Origin: Cylindrodendrum hubeiense
Lineage: Eukaryota; Ascomycota; Sordariomycetes; Hypocreales; Nectriaceae
DNA length: 64,000 bases
Reading direction: 5' to 3'
Assembly: GCA_014621425.1 (NCBI GenBank)
Contig: JAANBB010000004.1
Coordinates: 1-64,000 of the forward strand
Shown: piece by piece, positions 21,761-33,630 of the stretch
Position numbering within the stretch: the first letter of the stretch is position 1
Layout of the letters: the number at the start of each line of letters is the position of its first letter
Notes under the pieces: model-generated
Told to the model about the DNA's origin: nothing
The model's database searches: none
The model's input: only the letters and a program-made list of their open reading frames with translations
Position numbers and translations under genes: made by a program

Positions 21761-24010
21761 ATGAAAGGGCTCAACAACTTCGTTGACAAGGTGGCGTTGC
21801 GCGATGAGAAGGGAGAGCCTGTCTCCATGTGGTACAATGAAGACGTGAGTAACCCACTGTTTCGGCGATATATAGACCATCCATGCTGACATGCGCTGCA
21901 GATCCGGCCGATTCCACCTCACCGACGAACATGGACAAGTTGGACATACTTCAGCTACCAAAGTGGCGTCGGAATCATCATCGTCACTTGGTCAACTGGT
22001 GCCAGCTTGCTGGGACTCGGTTTGGTAAGTTGAATCCCGTCCGCGTTGTACCTAATTCTAACCCTTTAGAATGCTTGGCAATCCATCTTGGGCGTGATTA
22101 TCGGATATACATGCGTTGGTATCTTGACAATGCTGGGCTCTCAGATGTAGGATCCACCAAACCACGTTTGTGCTATCGCGTTACTGACAGAGAGTTGAAG
22201 TGGTGGAGTTTGGCATATTGGCTTCCCCGTGGCTAATAGGTTTACTTGGGGCATGCGAGGTGCAGCCTTTCCCACCCTTAATAGAGTGGTTCTTAACTGC
22301 GTCTGGTGGGCTACTGAGTCGTGGCTGGGCATGATGTGTATGTGGATGATAAGTTCTACAAACAAAGCCAAGGAACGCTTTGCTAACATTTGAACCAGGT
22401 GTCCGAGCAACTATTGGATCCCTTTGGCCCTCGTTTTATAACCTCCGAAACACGTTTCCCGATTCGGTCCCAATGACAACAGGCGATTTTGTTGCTTGGT
22501 TCATTTTTACCCTACTTTGCTTGGGCGGAGTGATGGTCAAGCCCGAGAACTTCCACTGGCCATCCGTTGCTACGGCCAGTGTCAACCTTATCACCTCACT
22601 CGCTCTCGTTGGATGGTTTGCACATAGAGCTGGCGGACCGGGTGTGCTCTTCAAGAACACGGAGAGTCTTACCGGCGTCGAACCGGCTCGAGGATCCGAG
22701 TTCGGGTGGGCATTCATCCACGCTCTGACTACTGTCATCTCAAGCCAGGCCACGGGTATTCTGGGATTCGCCGACTGGGGTAGATATGCAAAGCGCCCTG
22801 GTTGCCAGAGATACCCGCAAGGCCTTGGGATGGCTCTTTCAGACATGATTTCGGTAAGTCTATCCTCTTGTTTGTATTGCTATGCTAACGGTCCTGAAGG
22901 CCATCATGGGCATTATCTGCGCATCCTGCTGTGTCACAATCTATCCGGATTCGGGCCTCGTATGGAACCAAGCATTATTGCTCACAGAGATCCAAAAGCA
23001 CGAAAGTTCAGCAGCTCGCGCAGCTGTGTTCTTCGCCTCAATTCCCATTTTAATGTCCCAGGTCCTCATCACCGTGTCAGGAAGCAGCATTGCGGGCGGT
23101 AGTACGTGCATGACTTGATCTATTAGGAATTTGAACTGACCAAGTTGCTTTTAGTCGACATGTCTGGCCTTCTCCCAAAGTTTATCAACATCCGACGTGG
23201 TGATTACCTCGTTATAATTATTGGCATTGGTGCGGCTATCAAGCTCTTGTGAGGGCGAATACAATAGCTAACGGCTGATAGCGATGCAACCGTGGGTTCT
23301 CTCCAACACAAGCAGCAAGTTTCTGGCAGTGATGGGATCTTACGCCATTTTTCTGGCACCTCTCAGTATGTCGACGATTGGGATAAGGGGATAATCCTGT
23401 TTCATGAGAATAGATGCTGACAAGTTGGCAGCGGGTATTCTCCACTGCGAGTACTACCTGGTTAGGAGACAGCGACTTTCGTTACAGGATATGTTCTTGC
23501 CGAACTCTTCTTCATCGTACTGGTATTTCCATGGAATCAGCCTGTAAGTCCTGTTTGCTTGGACGGCGGATGGACGAACCCCTGCTAATTCTGGTGACAG
23601 TCGTGCCGTGGTGAGCTTTTGTGCAGGCTTCTTCGTGTTCTTGCCAGGATACATCCACAACATCACGCCCAGCATCGAAGTCGGCAAAGCTTGGTCTCGT
23701 TTGTTCTACATGGTGGGTGACGGACGGTGTGCCCCGGGTGCTTGATACCACGAGCTGACAAGAATCACAGTGCTACCCTCTCGGATACTTTGGAACCGGA
23801 GCTATTCATTTCGCCATCAGTAAACTGTTCCCGCCCCAGGATCTCGGAAAGGTGGACGAGTACGATATATTCCATACGTTTGCGCCAGGTGAAAAGCTGC
23901 CGGGCGGTATTATTATGGGGGTCAGCCCGGGCGACACGGAGGCAGGCGAAAGCGGACAGTTTGTCGTCCCCACCAAAGAGACGTCTGATAAGGAAGACAC
24001 TGAGAGGTAG
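21761..24010 (+). CDS. NCS1 nucleobase:cation symporter (Fur/uracil-allantoin permease type)
   Basis: Eleven exons (21761-21844, 21902-22024, 22070-22146, 22201-22337, 22399-22853, 22900-23101, 23155-23229, 23282-23365, 23432-23543, 23601-23712, 23771-24010) give 566 residues. Diagnostic NCS1 segments are WYNEDIRPIPPHRRTWTSWT, ASLLGLGLNAWQSILG, HIGFPVANRFTWGMRGAAFP, FADWGRYAKRP, MSGLLPKFINIRRGDYL, PWVLSNTSSKFLAVMGSYA and CPL/CYPLGYFGTGAIHFAI near the end. About twelve transmembrane helices are expected at the plasma membrane. NCS1 carriers import uracil, cytosine, purines, allantoin, thiamine or related heterocycles with protons or sodium. Two small exons and several introns of only about 45-60 bases make automatic models likely to be wrong here. 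Substrate cannot be read from sequence alone. Confidence 0.9.
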
Positions 24011-24713
24011 TCATTGAACAGCTCAAAAGCGCTCCAACGGGCCAGCTAGTGATGCAAGGCGAGGGATTCATGTTCATGCGTTGAGGGTAAGAAGGCGTGC
24101 TGCCTCATATCACCAACCACGTACCATGGTTTTGTCATCTGACGCACATGGCAGTGGGGATTGACTGTTACAGGGAGGGGCCTGATATGGGTTAGCTCTA
24201 GCTATTTAGTGACTGGGTATTTACTTCTGGGGCACCTGACGGTGTCCAGCGATCTATGATATAGTGGATTTCTTTTGCTCGATGTCCCTATCGCGATAAG
24301 ACTGTTGAGATTGCCTGCACTGCTTGTCCTGGTGCTGTACCTTGTCAATATCGTGTCAATGTCGCTCGCACTGGAGATATTCAATGACCTACGATAAGCT
24401 AGCGTCGTCGCCACTCATCTGTGTCTACTAGCACGCTGCTAATCTGCGGGTCCACGTTGGACTACTGAGTTGATGCACTGTGCAGGGAATCTTATCGGCG
24501 GCAATACTTCCGACTACAGTACTTAAGCACGTAGTGGCCCAGGACCTGCATTGTCGGCTACTCGATTATCGCTGGTCTAAAGAACAAAATATAAACATAT
24601 GGCATGGATGGGAGCGGAATCGAACCCGGCAATATTTCCATAGTCTCCTTGCTTGCACCTTGTCGTCAACGTCGTCGACTCACATTCACATCCATCATAC
24701 TGCAGCTGACGAA
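24011..24713. other. Intergenic, promoter of the second Zn2Cys6 gene
   Basis: No supported gene. A GGGTTCGATTCC-like box-B word lies on the minus strand near 24613-24628, but no tRNA fold accompanies it. The last 100 bases are the leader of the regulator gene. Confidence 0.6.
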
Positions 24714-27389
24714 ATGACCACCCCGGGAGAAGCCAATTCGACTCAATCTGCCACGAAGCGTGCTTCCCTGGCTTGCTCCAGTGTAAGTTGTCCAAGTCTC
24801 CAACCCGCCGCGGAAATCTCCCCCGCTAAAGCATAGTCTAGTGTCGCAGGGTGAGAGAGACGTCAGATATCGCGCTGGCCCGGCCCATTGACAGTATTTT
24901 CAGGGCAAGGCACGATGTATTGTACAAGACGGCCAGAACGCATGCGTCGAGTGCAGCAAGAAAGACAAGGAGGTGCGTGGCGTGAATCGTCTCCCTCGCT
25001 GCAATGAAGGAATCGCTGAGAGCCCACAGAACTGACTGAAGCCAGTGCATATGGCTTGAATCCAACCGTGGGAAATGGTCTCGAGCTGCAAAACGTCAGA
25101 GACTCGCGAGTGACCATCAGCAAGAGTCGACACATGCCCTATTGACAAAGCCTTCCGCCGCCGCCGCCACCATTGACGGGTCCTCGCCTGCTTCTTCAAC
25201 TGGGCCGTCTCCAGCCCAGAGCGGCACGGGCAGCTTATCAACTAACAAGTCAAATGAAGTGGTTGATGTGCACAATCCAGTTCACTACAAGGTTGACAGT
25301 GCATTATTTCCACTTGGAGTTTTAGCCCAGTACGTAGAAAGAGCCCAGAAGAACGTGCCACTTCTAAAACCCTTGATGCTAATCCGACCACAGGGCCAGT
25401 CAACAGTTAGAGACCAGCTGCTCAGACTCTCAGTCGCAGGGCGAGTCTCCCAGGGGCGCCAACACCACCAATGCATGGGGTTCACCCCAGGCTCTCGGCA
25501 TAGCTAACACCAGATACTTTCATGACGACACTTTGCAGCGTAAGAGGGCTGTGTTTATCATGACATGCGCATGTCGTTGACCATTCACATAGAGCCTATA
25601 CCGAGACATGATGCCAACGCAGCATCTAGTATACTTGTAGGACAGCTAATCACATCAAAACAGGTAACTGTTCAACCCAAAACAGCAGGCGCGTTTACAT
25701 GAGCTCAACTAATACCATGCTAGGCCGAAGAATTGTTCAAAATGTAAATAGATTAACACCCCCATCCCGACATTGCGCATCAACTGGTTTCTGGCCGCTG
25801 ACCTAACATCCTACTGTCAGATTTTTCCAGTCCTTGAATCCCCAGCTTGGACTCCTTGACCCGAGATCAGTTAGTCCGCAGTCTGCTAAACTGCGATCTC
25901 CATTCCTCTTTATGTCAAGTAAGCCGAGCCCCTCGCGTCAGTCACCGTATACTCACTCTTTCAGTCTGCGCCGTGGCCTCCAGATTCTATCAAGGTGGCG
26001 TCTTGTACAATGTATTTCAAGAACACGCTCGAAGAATCGGCCTAGAAGCAATGTTGGTATCTAAATCAACGGCCACGATTCAAGGTTTTGTCATCCTCGC
26101 TACTTGGTCTCAGCCTTCGGTCACTTACGAGACTGATAATGCTTATTTATATGCTGGGATTGCAATCAGGTTCGTCAGAGTATTTTTGGGGTTAGCCACA
26201 GGAATCCATGCTAATACGTGAGCCGTGCAGACTAGGTGTCGAAATCGGATTACATCGCCAAACCGTTCTGAGGTTTCCAGACGACATGGACGCCTCCATC
26301 AAAGAAGCATACAACCGAGAAATCCTATCACGCGAGCGAACTTGGTTTTGCGTCTTTACGCTAGATCGCTCAATGTGTGCACTAACTGGGAAGCCTCCTC
26401 AAGCCCCCGAGACATATTCGGTCCGCAATGTTGACAAGTGGTGGCGCCGGCCCGAGTGCGTTTTGTCTGATGTTTACGTGTCAGCGATCGCGCAGCTCCT
26501 TCGGTTGCTGTATCGTTGTTTCGATGTCATCTACTCTTGCAATGATACCGTCACCGGCGTCTCGACGGGGCTAAACTATCAAATTGTTGTCAAAGACCTG
26601 CAGTGGCGCCTTGACGAATGGAATCAGATCTGGACAGAGAACTTGAAACACTTCTGTGAAGAGCATGGGCCAGACAGCGCACTCGATCTTTACTTATCCA
26701 ACCTTAGACTGTTCAGGTGCTTTTACAACCTTGTACCCCTATCCTTTGGTCTTCACCACTGCGTTGTTGATGGGTTCAATCGCGTTGATCAAATTTCTTT
26801 CGTAACGCGTTGTTATGAGTGTGCAGTGAGCACGCTAGAAATTGCGAACAGGGATTTGAGCTCCATCACGACCATCAAAGGCGCACCTGATATTTCTATT
26901 GTTGCGATAGCTTATTCTGCATGCTTCTTATTGCAGCTTACCGGTGGCGAGTTTCGCCACCTGATTGACGAGAAAATCGTTCTAGAGCTAGTCGACTCTA
27001 CAGCCAAACTTCTGAGCCGCGAATCTGAGGATGATCGACATATACATCATCTTTACTCCCTTTTCCTCCGAAAACACCTGGAAGTGTATCAGTCTAAAAT
27101 TCCGCAACCATCCAATACCGAGGGCGACAGCAACCAACAAACTCAACTTCCATCCTTTTTGATTGCGAGCCCATTTGTGGATTTGCATAGCACTGATATA
27201 GATATCGACATAGATGGATCGCTCAACTTCATGTCTACCTCTGGTATCGAAGTTTTCCGACCAGCAGATTTTAGTGCTGGCTGGATTGACAATATACTTG
27301 GGATGCAGAGCCGAAGAGATGATATATTTTCCTCTTATATTCAGACGGCGTCAATTGACCCGGAGGCTTCGGATTTTAGTTTTATGTAA
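24714..27389 (+). CDS. Zn2Cys6 transcription factor with fungal-specific TF domain
   Basis: Ten exons (24714-24782, 24842-24850, 24904-24972, 25046-25333, 25407-25539, 25593-25663, 25724-25743, 25821-25918, 25965-26169, 26231-27389) give 706 residues. The spliced cluster is ACSSCRRGKARC, then a loop, then ACVECSKKDKEC: C-x2-C-x6-C-x8-C-x2-C-x6-C. Exon 2 is only nine bases, encoding Cys-Arg-Arg, and exon 7 only twenty. After a low-complexity linker, the middle homology region begins ELFKIFFQSLNPQLGLLDP, then SPFLFMSICAVASRFY and RLGVEIGLHRQ...RTWFCVFTLDRSMCALTGKP, the signature of the fungal-specific transcription factor domain. It is a nuclear regulator; the neighbouring permease and P450 are plausible targets. 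Confidence 0.88.
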
Positions 27390-28559
27390 TAAAATACCTA
27401 GGCTCTATTGTCATTCAAAAATCAGATCAGAGAACAAAAATCTTTCTTTTTCAGAATTACCAACGTGAATTCAATACCACACTTATAGTCGTCATCTGAG
27501 TAGATCATTTTGATCAGAAATTGGAATGCCGTCGACGGTTATTCTTAGGAACCGCCAAAATGAGACTAGCTTTGTTAATAACGGGGCAGAGCATACGTGG
27601 TCGATTCCTCGGTGCGGCTTCATCAGTCCCGGTCTCTTGCGTCCTAGATTCCGGGTATGAAAGAAGCCGGCGTTTGGTCCACCTTTGTGGCAAGAAGCCG
27701 GATCTTTCCTCTGCAAGTTGCCCTAGTGTATCTCACACAAAAGCCTCAGACTACTCTAAGCGACACATTTGTCTAGCTGCATTAATAAATAATGCTGATC
27801 TGGTATCACGAGTCGGGCTTTTTCTGTCATCCCATGCTTCTCCACTGCCAAGGTGGCGGAACTGGATATTCTCCATGCTATGGTGCTTGGAATTATTTTA
27901 TTTGGAAGTTTTGTCTGCTACTTTCGAGAGAATCTTTGGTCGTACAATGGCAGCGAATCATCTGGCACAACAAAATTGGCAATTCCAGCGTCTTGTGATA
28001 CTATCAACAGACTTTTCTCCGATGATGAGAATCACATCTCATTCTCCGGAATCCCTATTTGGTAGAATATCTAACGTAATGTCGCTTACTGACAGATTCG
28101 TATAAATTTCTGCTGCAGGTGAATAATCCTGGGAAGTATAGTCTGGGAGACTTTCGTGATCCAAATCTGCGTTGGAATCGTCTCGAGGCACGGATCCCAT
28201 CTACTCTATCTAGTCTCAAAAATGGCCATAGTCAAAACCGCTCAATTTATAAAAAGACTACCGTTCTCTTAAAGGTCTTGCCAGCTATCATTACCTTCCT
28301 TATATTATTCTAATAAATTACCACTTACATCTCTCGTTATATGACGTGATAGTATGATTGCATTTCAACAACCCTAGCGCTAGTCTTTTAACTTGCATAC
28401 TTGCCCGAGCCGCTATACTTAATACTAAAGAGCTATGATATAATCTGCAGCTCGTATGAGAAAGTCATATGAAAAGAATCACGGGACATACTTGGATAGT
28501 AATCCTTTTTATTAATGCTACCGAATAAGAGATTGATAATCGCAGGATATCGCTCCTCC
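27390..28559. other. Intergenic with orphan open frames and AAGAAGCCGG copies
   Basis: Two AAGAAGCCGG words (27661-27670, 27691-27701) recur here. Open frames at 27853-28065 (starting in AELDILHAMVLGIILFG) and at 28119-28313 (ending in a hydrophobic tail LLKVLPAIITFLILF) look protein-like in composition, but no splice pair keeps them in one frame and I recognise no family. They may be the remains of a small membrane protein gene. Confidence 0.4.
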
Positions 28560-29958
28560 TTAATTATTGAAAACCTTATCGTTAATAGCGATAATCAGAG
28601 CTAAATAGTCCTGGCTATCTAGGTAATCGATGTATACAACATTAGGAAACGACTTATCACCGACTTCTGGTAGCAGCCTCGTGAATAGTTCTTTGTTGCA
28701 AGTGTAAGCGAGTTGTCGGATCGGCTTCAGAAACGCGGTAACCTTAGTGACAAGATCCAGAACATTGCCATTCCAGGATGGCATCTGCTGCGTCAATGTC
28801 CAGGAGAGCAGGGATAGTCGCTTCTCATTGGCTGACATGTGGCCTTTCATCTTGTTCAGCTGGTCGTTGACCATGACAACGGCATCGTCCTTATCGGAGT
28901 ACTCGTCGCGAATGTTGAGTTGCGTTGGCTTGTAAAAGCCTTTCTCAGCAAAGTCCCCAAATTCGAGACCCTCGTTGTCCATGACACAAACCACAGCCGC
29001 TTTGCCGTTGCCGATGAAATCGTCCAGCTTGAGTAGACTAAGATCATCGGCCTTTGACTTGTCTTGGACAACGTACAAGTGCTCAATCTTCAGCAATTCA
29101 TTCATGAGCGAGCGCCACTCATCGTTGTTGAAATCTCGCCAGTTATCGGCATCCGTTTGGAGAGTGTGGGAAAACCTCAGGATGACAAGCTCCGCACACT
29201 GTTGTGTGAATTGATTGACAGCGGAGATGATGCTGGACAAGGATTCACCGCGACCGCCGAGTTTCCCAGAGTAATGGCCCGTCCACAGCTGACCTCCCGA
29301 GTATTGGGGTCTGATGTCAAAGTACCGAGAGCCGTGTGCTAGCTGTCCTAGGACAGAAGTCGACTGACAAAGAACATAGTCATCAATGATGCCGCCTGGC
29401 GCATCAGTGTGGGACACAAATGACATGCCCGAGTCGTGGGTACCGAGTATGCATATCTGGGACAGAGGTCGCTGGCCCAAGGTAGTTCTGTTCTGCTGCA
29501 TCCAGTCCATGGGAGGGTTGGAGGTATGGAAACTTCCATGCTTTCCCGAGAGCACGAAGTTGACGGTACCGTCGTGGCGCCAGCCCAGCTTGATCTCCGA
29601 GCCACGAGGATTGTTGGTCGCTTCCAAGCCGTTAAGTTCGATCCAGATGTTTGACGGCTTGTCGCGAATATGAATGCGGAAGGAAGCATCTGTTCCCTCC
29701 AGTGCGTAGGTGACTGATCCGCTGGTGTCCGAGCGGGTCGTGAAAACACCCTGATTGAATTCGATGTACGTGTTGGGTACGGTTGCTACAAAACGATTAG
29801 ATCTCGGCATGTCCTTCATGAAAATAATAATCATGGAACCCACATGGTTCGATGCCTTCAGGAAAATTCCAGGAATGCATCTGATAGTTGTCCTGTTGGA
29901 CACGCCTCCATCGGTACGGCGTGCCGTTCACAAGAGTAAGAGATCCACCTTCACCCAT
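28560..29958 (-). CDS. PLC-like phosphodiesterase (PI-PLC X domain) with N-terminal beta domain
   Basis: Two exons (29844-29958 and 28560-29785) give 446 residues without a signal peptide. The first ~120 residues (YIEFNQGVFTTRSDTSGSV... IKLGWRHDGTVNFVLSG) look like a beta-sandwich of a fungal type that I cannot name. From residue ~150 follows a PI-PLC X domain: ICILGTHDSGMSF with His155, and YFDIRPQY...LWTGHYSG with the second His near 209, the two general acid/base residues of bacterial-type PI-PLC. The family cleaves phosphatidylinositol or GPI anchors, forming a cyclic phosphate, and does not need calcium in its bacterial form. Lack of a signal peptide suggests cytosolic or unconventional release. 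It neighbours a lipid-binding-like gene (31438-33630). Substrate is inference. Confidence 0.85.
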
Positions 29959-31437
29959 TGTATTTAGTTGGAACAGAAGATTGTAGGAGATGATAGGGGA
30001 TATTGTTTATCAAAGAATACAGCGGATGGTGTTCTTGTCGTTGGAAAGTAAGGAGAGCCATTCGCGACTATATATATTTGGATTCAACCAGCACCACTGA
30101 TACATATCGAGCCATCACTATTCATTTAGGGGGTACGTAATGTTGTTGTCTAGATCGAGCGCATTGCCTATTCAGCTTGGAACTCAATACTAGTGTCCAG
30201 CTGAAAGGCCTTTTCCACACAGTAGTAGGCTGACTCTGGATTGAACTATCGATTGAACTATCAATTGAACTCTCTGTGGCGTATAATTGTCCTCTATTTG
30301 GAGCTGAACGTGCCGCATTCCAATAACGCAGTGGGCCGACCCCGCACGGCCAGTGCCGAAAGCCCTGCCTCATTGTGGGCTTTCCAAGCTCCCGCCAATC
30401 ACCATTCATTTCCAACCCCCGACTGAGGGACTAGCGTTACATACGCCGCAGGTTTTGGTTTATACACAACAGCTAGCTGTAATAGGAAGAGAGTACGCGG
30501 CACCCAATTTCTAGGAGAACACCCTCCTTGGAATTTACCCCCTTGATACAAGGCCGCCGAGCGACCCCCGGGGTCCTCTATGGGGTAGGGGGCTTGAGGC
30601 ATAGACTACTACCTAAATACATATATGCAAAAGATGACCAAAGGATATGAACGCTAGTCGCAGGCGTCATTGCCAATTAATTTACATGGAATTTATATAT
30701 TGCATATATTTGAAGGGAGTTGAACGAAGAGTGAGGAGTAGGTGTGCCCCTAAATTCAGTCTCGTAGATCCTCTCCTAATACAGTCAGCTGCTTTGTATA
30801 CACCCAAACCTGCGGTGTATATACCGCTAGTCCGACGGAGGCATTTGGGTGCAAGGGGCGGGCTGATAACAGCTTAGACTAAGCCGTATTAATGGCCCGA
30901 AACCCATACCATGTATATCTCAAGTTACGGCCTAAAACGTATGGACTATTGGACCAGGTGGCGTTACTCAGAGGCACATCTGCATCGACCTAGTCCACAA
31001 AGGACTGGATTTTCCAGAAATCAAGGACAGTTCGCGAGGTGCACTTCCAGCTGGTCGATGATGGTAACAGAATACGGTACTGACAAGCTGAATTCAACAC
31101 TAATCGATAGCATATGGCGGTGTGCTCCAACAGTCCAACAGCCAACTTGAATGGCTCCGAGTTGTTGCTGCATGACATCTTTGCGACAATTTCGTCGTCG
31201 AGCATTGGATTCTGATGGAGGCTATGACCGGTACATGAGTGATTGAGATACAATGAGTGTCATATCAAGAGGGAGTATATTCAACACCATTGTAGTTATG
31301 AGGCGTAGGCAGCACTCGACCCGATGTACATCTCCTCGCGGTTACATGAGAATGATGGGCTCTGGCAATTATATATCAAGTTAAAACAGTATCTCGTATT
31401 CGTTATACACCTAACTCTTCATCCTCCATCCCAAACA
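29959..31437. other. Intergenic carrying a MITE-like element
   Basis: Contains the promoter of the PLC-like gene at its left end, the inverted-repeat element 30428-30833, and about 600 bases on its right with only short frames. A minus-strand frame near 31090-31220 has protein-like composition but no family match. Confidence 0.55.
30428..30833. mobile_element. MITE-like element with long terminal inverted repeats
   Basis: The left end GGACTAGCG...CGCCGCAGGTTTTGG is mirrored at the right end by CCCAAACCTGCGG...CGCTAGTCC. Reading the left end against the reverse complement of the right end, similarity runs on for roughly 65 bases at about 80 percent and more weakly to about 110 bases, including AACAGCTAGCTGTAATAGGA against AAGCAGCTGACTGTATTAGGA. 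The interior is non-coding. Size (406 bp), long inverted ends and lack of a transposase fit a MITE or a decayed DNA transposon; no clear target-site duplication was seen, so it is probably old. Confidence 0.7.
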
Positions 31438-33630
31438 CTATAGGGGAATACTGCCACCAGTTGCGGGGGGTGGCAGAGGTTGTTCACTTCCAACATTGTA
31501 GGTTGCTCTCTTATTAGCGTCGTCGTTGATGGCTGTATGGTCTTCAGGGTTAAACATAACCTTGGGCTGGATCTTTGAGTAAGCAATAGAGCAGACCAGG
31601 TCGCCATCGTGTCCAAGAATCGGGTTCTTGAAGAAAAAGACGCCGCCAGCCGGCAGAACCAGGCCTTGCTTCCCAGCCAGATCTTCAGCAAGCTCCTTCT
31701 GAAGTCCAGACATGTTGGAAATAGCAGAGGTAAAAGCTTTCTTGGTGTAATCGCAATAACCACCAAGCGTACTGATCCCTTCCTCCTTCATGCTCACGGT
31801 AGGCCCTTCGAACACGCTTTTGATTTGAAGACCACCGTCGTCGACGGCCTCCAAGTCCAAGAGCATCTTCCACTTGACTGTCCATTGGACACTATTGGCA
31901 ATTAGTACTGGTTCGTAAATTGAGATGGTATAGGGTTCGCTTACTTTTCAGTACGGTCGATGTTCTTTTTCAGCGCCTTATATTCCCAGTACCTGAACTT
32001 GAAGTAGACGGTCGATGTGCCCTCGACTGTGACTAGATCGGATCCCGGTTCGAACGAGACGGTGTTTCTGGTTTCACACGAAGCATCGCCCCACACTTTA
32101 GCTGACCATCCGTCGAGACCCGACTCGTCGTAGCCCTGCTTGGATGTGATCGAGTTCTTAAACTCCCATTTAGGCGGCGAAGAGCCCTCAATGAGCTTAA
32201 AGTCGTAGAAACTGTCGTCCTTGCTTCTGCCACGTAGATCTCCAATCGTCAAATCGCAGTTCCTAATCACTATGTTAACTCGGTTCTTTGTTGCATGGGA
32301 TGTATTATTACTTACCATGCGCACCATGGATTAGACCAGTCATCGACTTTGACATAGGCAAAGCTCAGCGAGGGGTTCAAAATGTGGTTAAGTTGTCGCA
32401 GTTTCTTTAGGAGGTACCCGTCGAAGAAATTGCGACGAGCCATGTGAAAGGCTCCAAACTCAGTGGATTCAGGCTGAGCCTCGTCTGGGAGGTTGTCCAA
32501 CCGACCATCAGTCCAGTTCCCGTTACGGGGAAGGAATCGCTGGTCAATTGGCGGGAGCTTTCGATTTCCCGTGGTCTCGCAGTAGAGCAAGTAGTTGAGG
32601 CGCTGATTTCCCTTTATTCCGCTGGACGGTTGGAAGTTGGCGGCACCGGGATCCACCCATGGGTACGTTTGGTACTGGATCTCGTTCGGCTTGAAAGTCA
32701 TTTCAGGCTTTGAGCTTTGGGGCGCTGCTCCGTCCTCTTTCAAACAGAATCCAACAGTGCTGCATTTGGCCTTCAAGACATCAAGAAGCTCGCGCTTGAG
32801 GTGGCTGATGACAAAGTCAAAGCTATCCTTTTCAGGCTTGCTGAACTCGTCCCAAGTGAACTCGCCGAATATACAATCCTTGGGTTCGAACTCAGCCGCT
32901 GAAGCAAGAATGTTAGCACCTGGGAATCCTGTCGTCTAGTTGTTGCTGGAAACTTACTCTCAAACTTTGCTTGTAACTCGTTCAGCGAGTATTCTCCAGC
33001 CTTGATACCAAGCTTCTTGAATTTGTCGCTGGATCGCTCCACGAGAGTCATGCCGAGCTGCATAGAAAAAGCAATACCTATTATGATTTCAGCGCTTTGT
33101 ACCTTGTCATCATTCTCTATTCACTTACGCCAGCCAGCCATGTCGTATTCCTTGGTGATCGTCTCAACCTTGCCCTTCTTGTTCTTCTTCGGCTTTCCAT
33201 CTTCACCGAGGGCATTGTGAGTCAACTTTGTTGCTTGTTAGCGCATCATCCTGTTTTAACCATGGAGACAATAAGACTGACTTCGAAAGTGCCGGCATCA
33301 AAGCACATGAGATAGATAACGCCGCTCAAGTCTTCCGCATAACCAGTCTGAACAACAATCCTCGGCGCGCCTACTTTGGCGCCATAAATCTCACCGGCTC
33401 CTGGCTGGCTAAAGGAGAGATCCGCCATCAAGTCAGGGTCTCCCGAAGCCATCAACTCAAGCCAGTTCTGCTCAAGGCCGTTGTTGACGATCCATCTAGA
33501 AATGCGTCAGTGATCTGAGGTAGATATCAAATCAGGAGACTCACTGCGTGAGAGCGAAAACCTGGTCGTAACCAGCAATCTTGATTTTGCGGACACGGTC
33601 CGTCTTGACTGTTTCTGCGTTGAAAACCAT
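31438..33630 (-). CDS. Putative TULIP-like lipid-binding protein (P47/OrfX resemblance)
   Basis: Seven exons (33545-33630, 33282-33495, 33129-33225, 32958-33077, 32316-32898, 31945-32262, 31438-31891) give 623 residues. No signal peptide or membrane segment. The N-terminus reads RKIKIAGYDQVFALTQWIVN followed by a short helix and beta-rich sequence (YGAKVGAPRIVVQTGY, GVIYLMCFDAG); a second GWRIAFSMQLGMTLVE segment follows. The G-Y/W-D-x-V-F-A-x-(S/T)...V-N pattern is that of the first helix of TULIP-fold P47/OrfX-like proteins, known from bacteria (where some lie in clostridial neurotoxin gene clusters) and reported in other lineages. TULIP proteins bind lipids in a hydrophobic tunnel. This assignment rests on pattern memory only. 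The C-half (TYPWVDPGAANFQPSS, WNCDLTIGDL, YFKFRYWEYKALKK) is beta-rich and unrecognised. It shares a 2-kb divergent promoter with the 1126-residue gene. Confidence 0.78.

Noticed and set aside
24600..24640. Possible tRNA or SINE on the minus strand (GGGTTCGATTCC box-B word)
   Set aside because: The T-arm stem does not pair and no anticodon arm, D-arm or box A was found at the right distance.
27526..28313. Three-exon small membrane protein gene
   Set aside because: A plausible first exon with a GTATGA donor exists at 27526, but no splice combination links the two later protein-like frames in phase.
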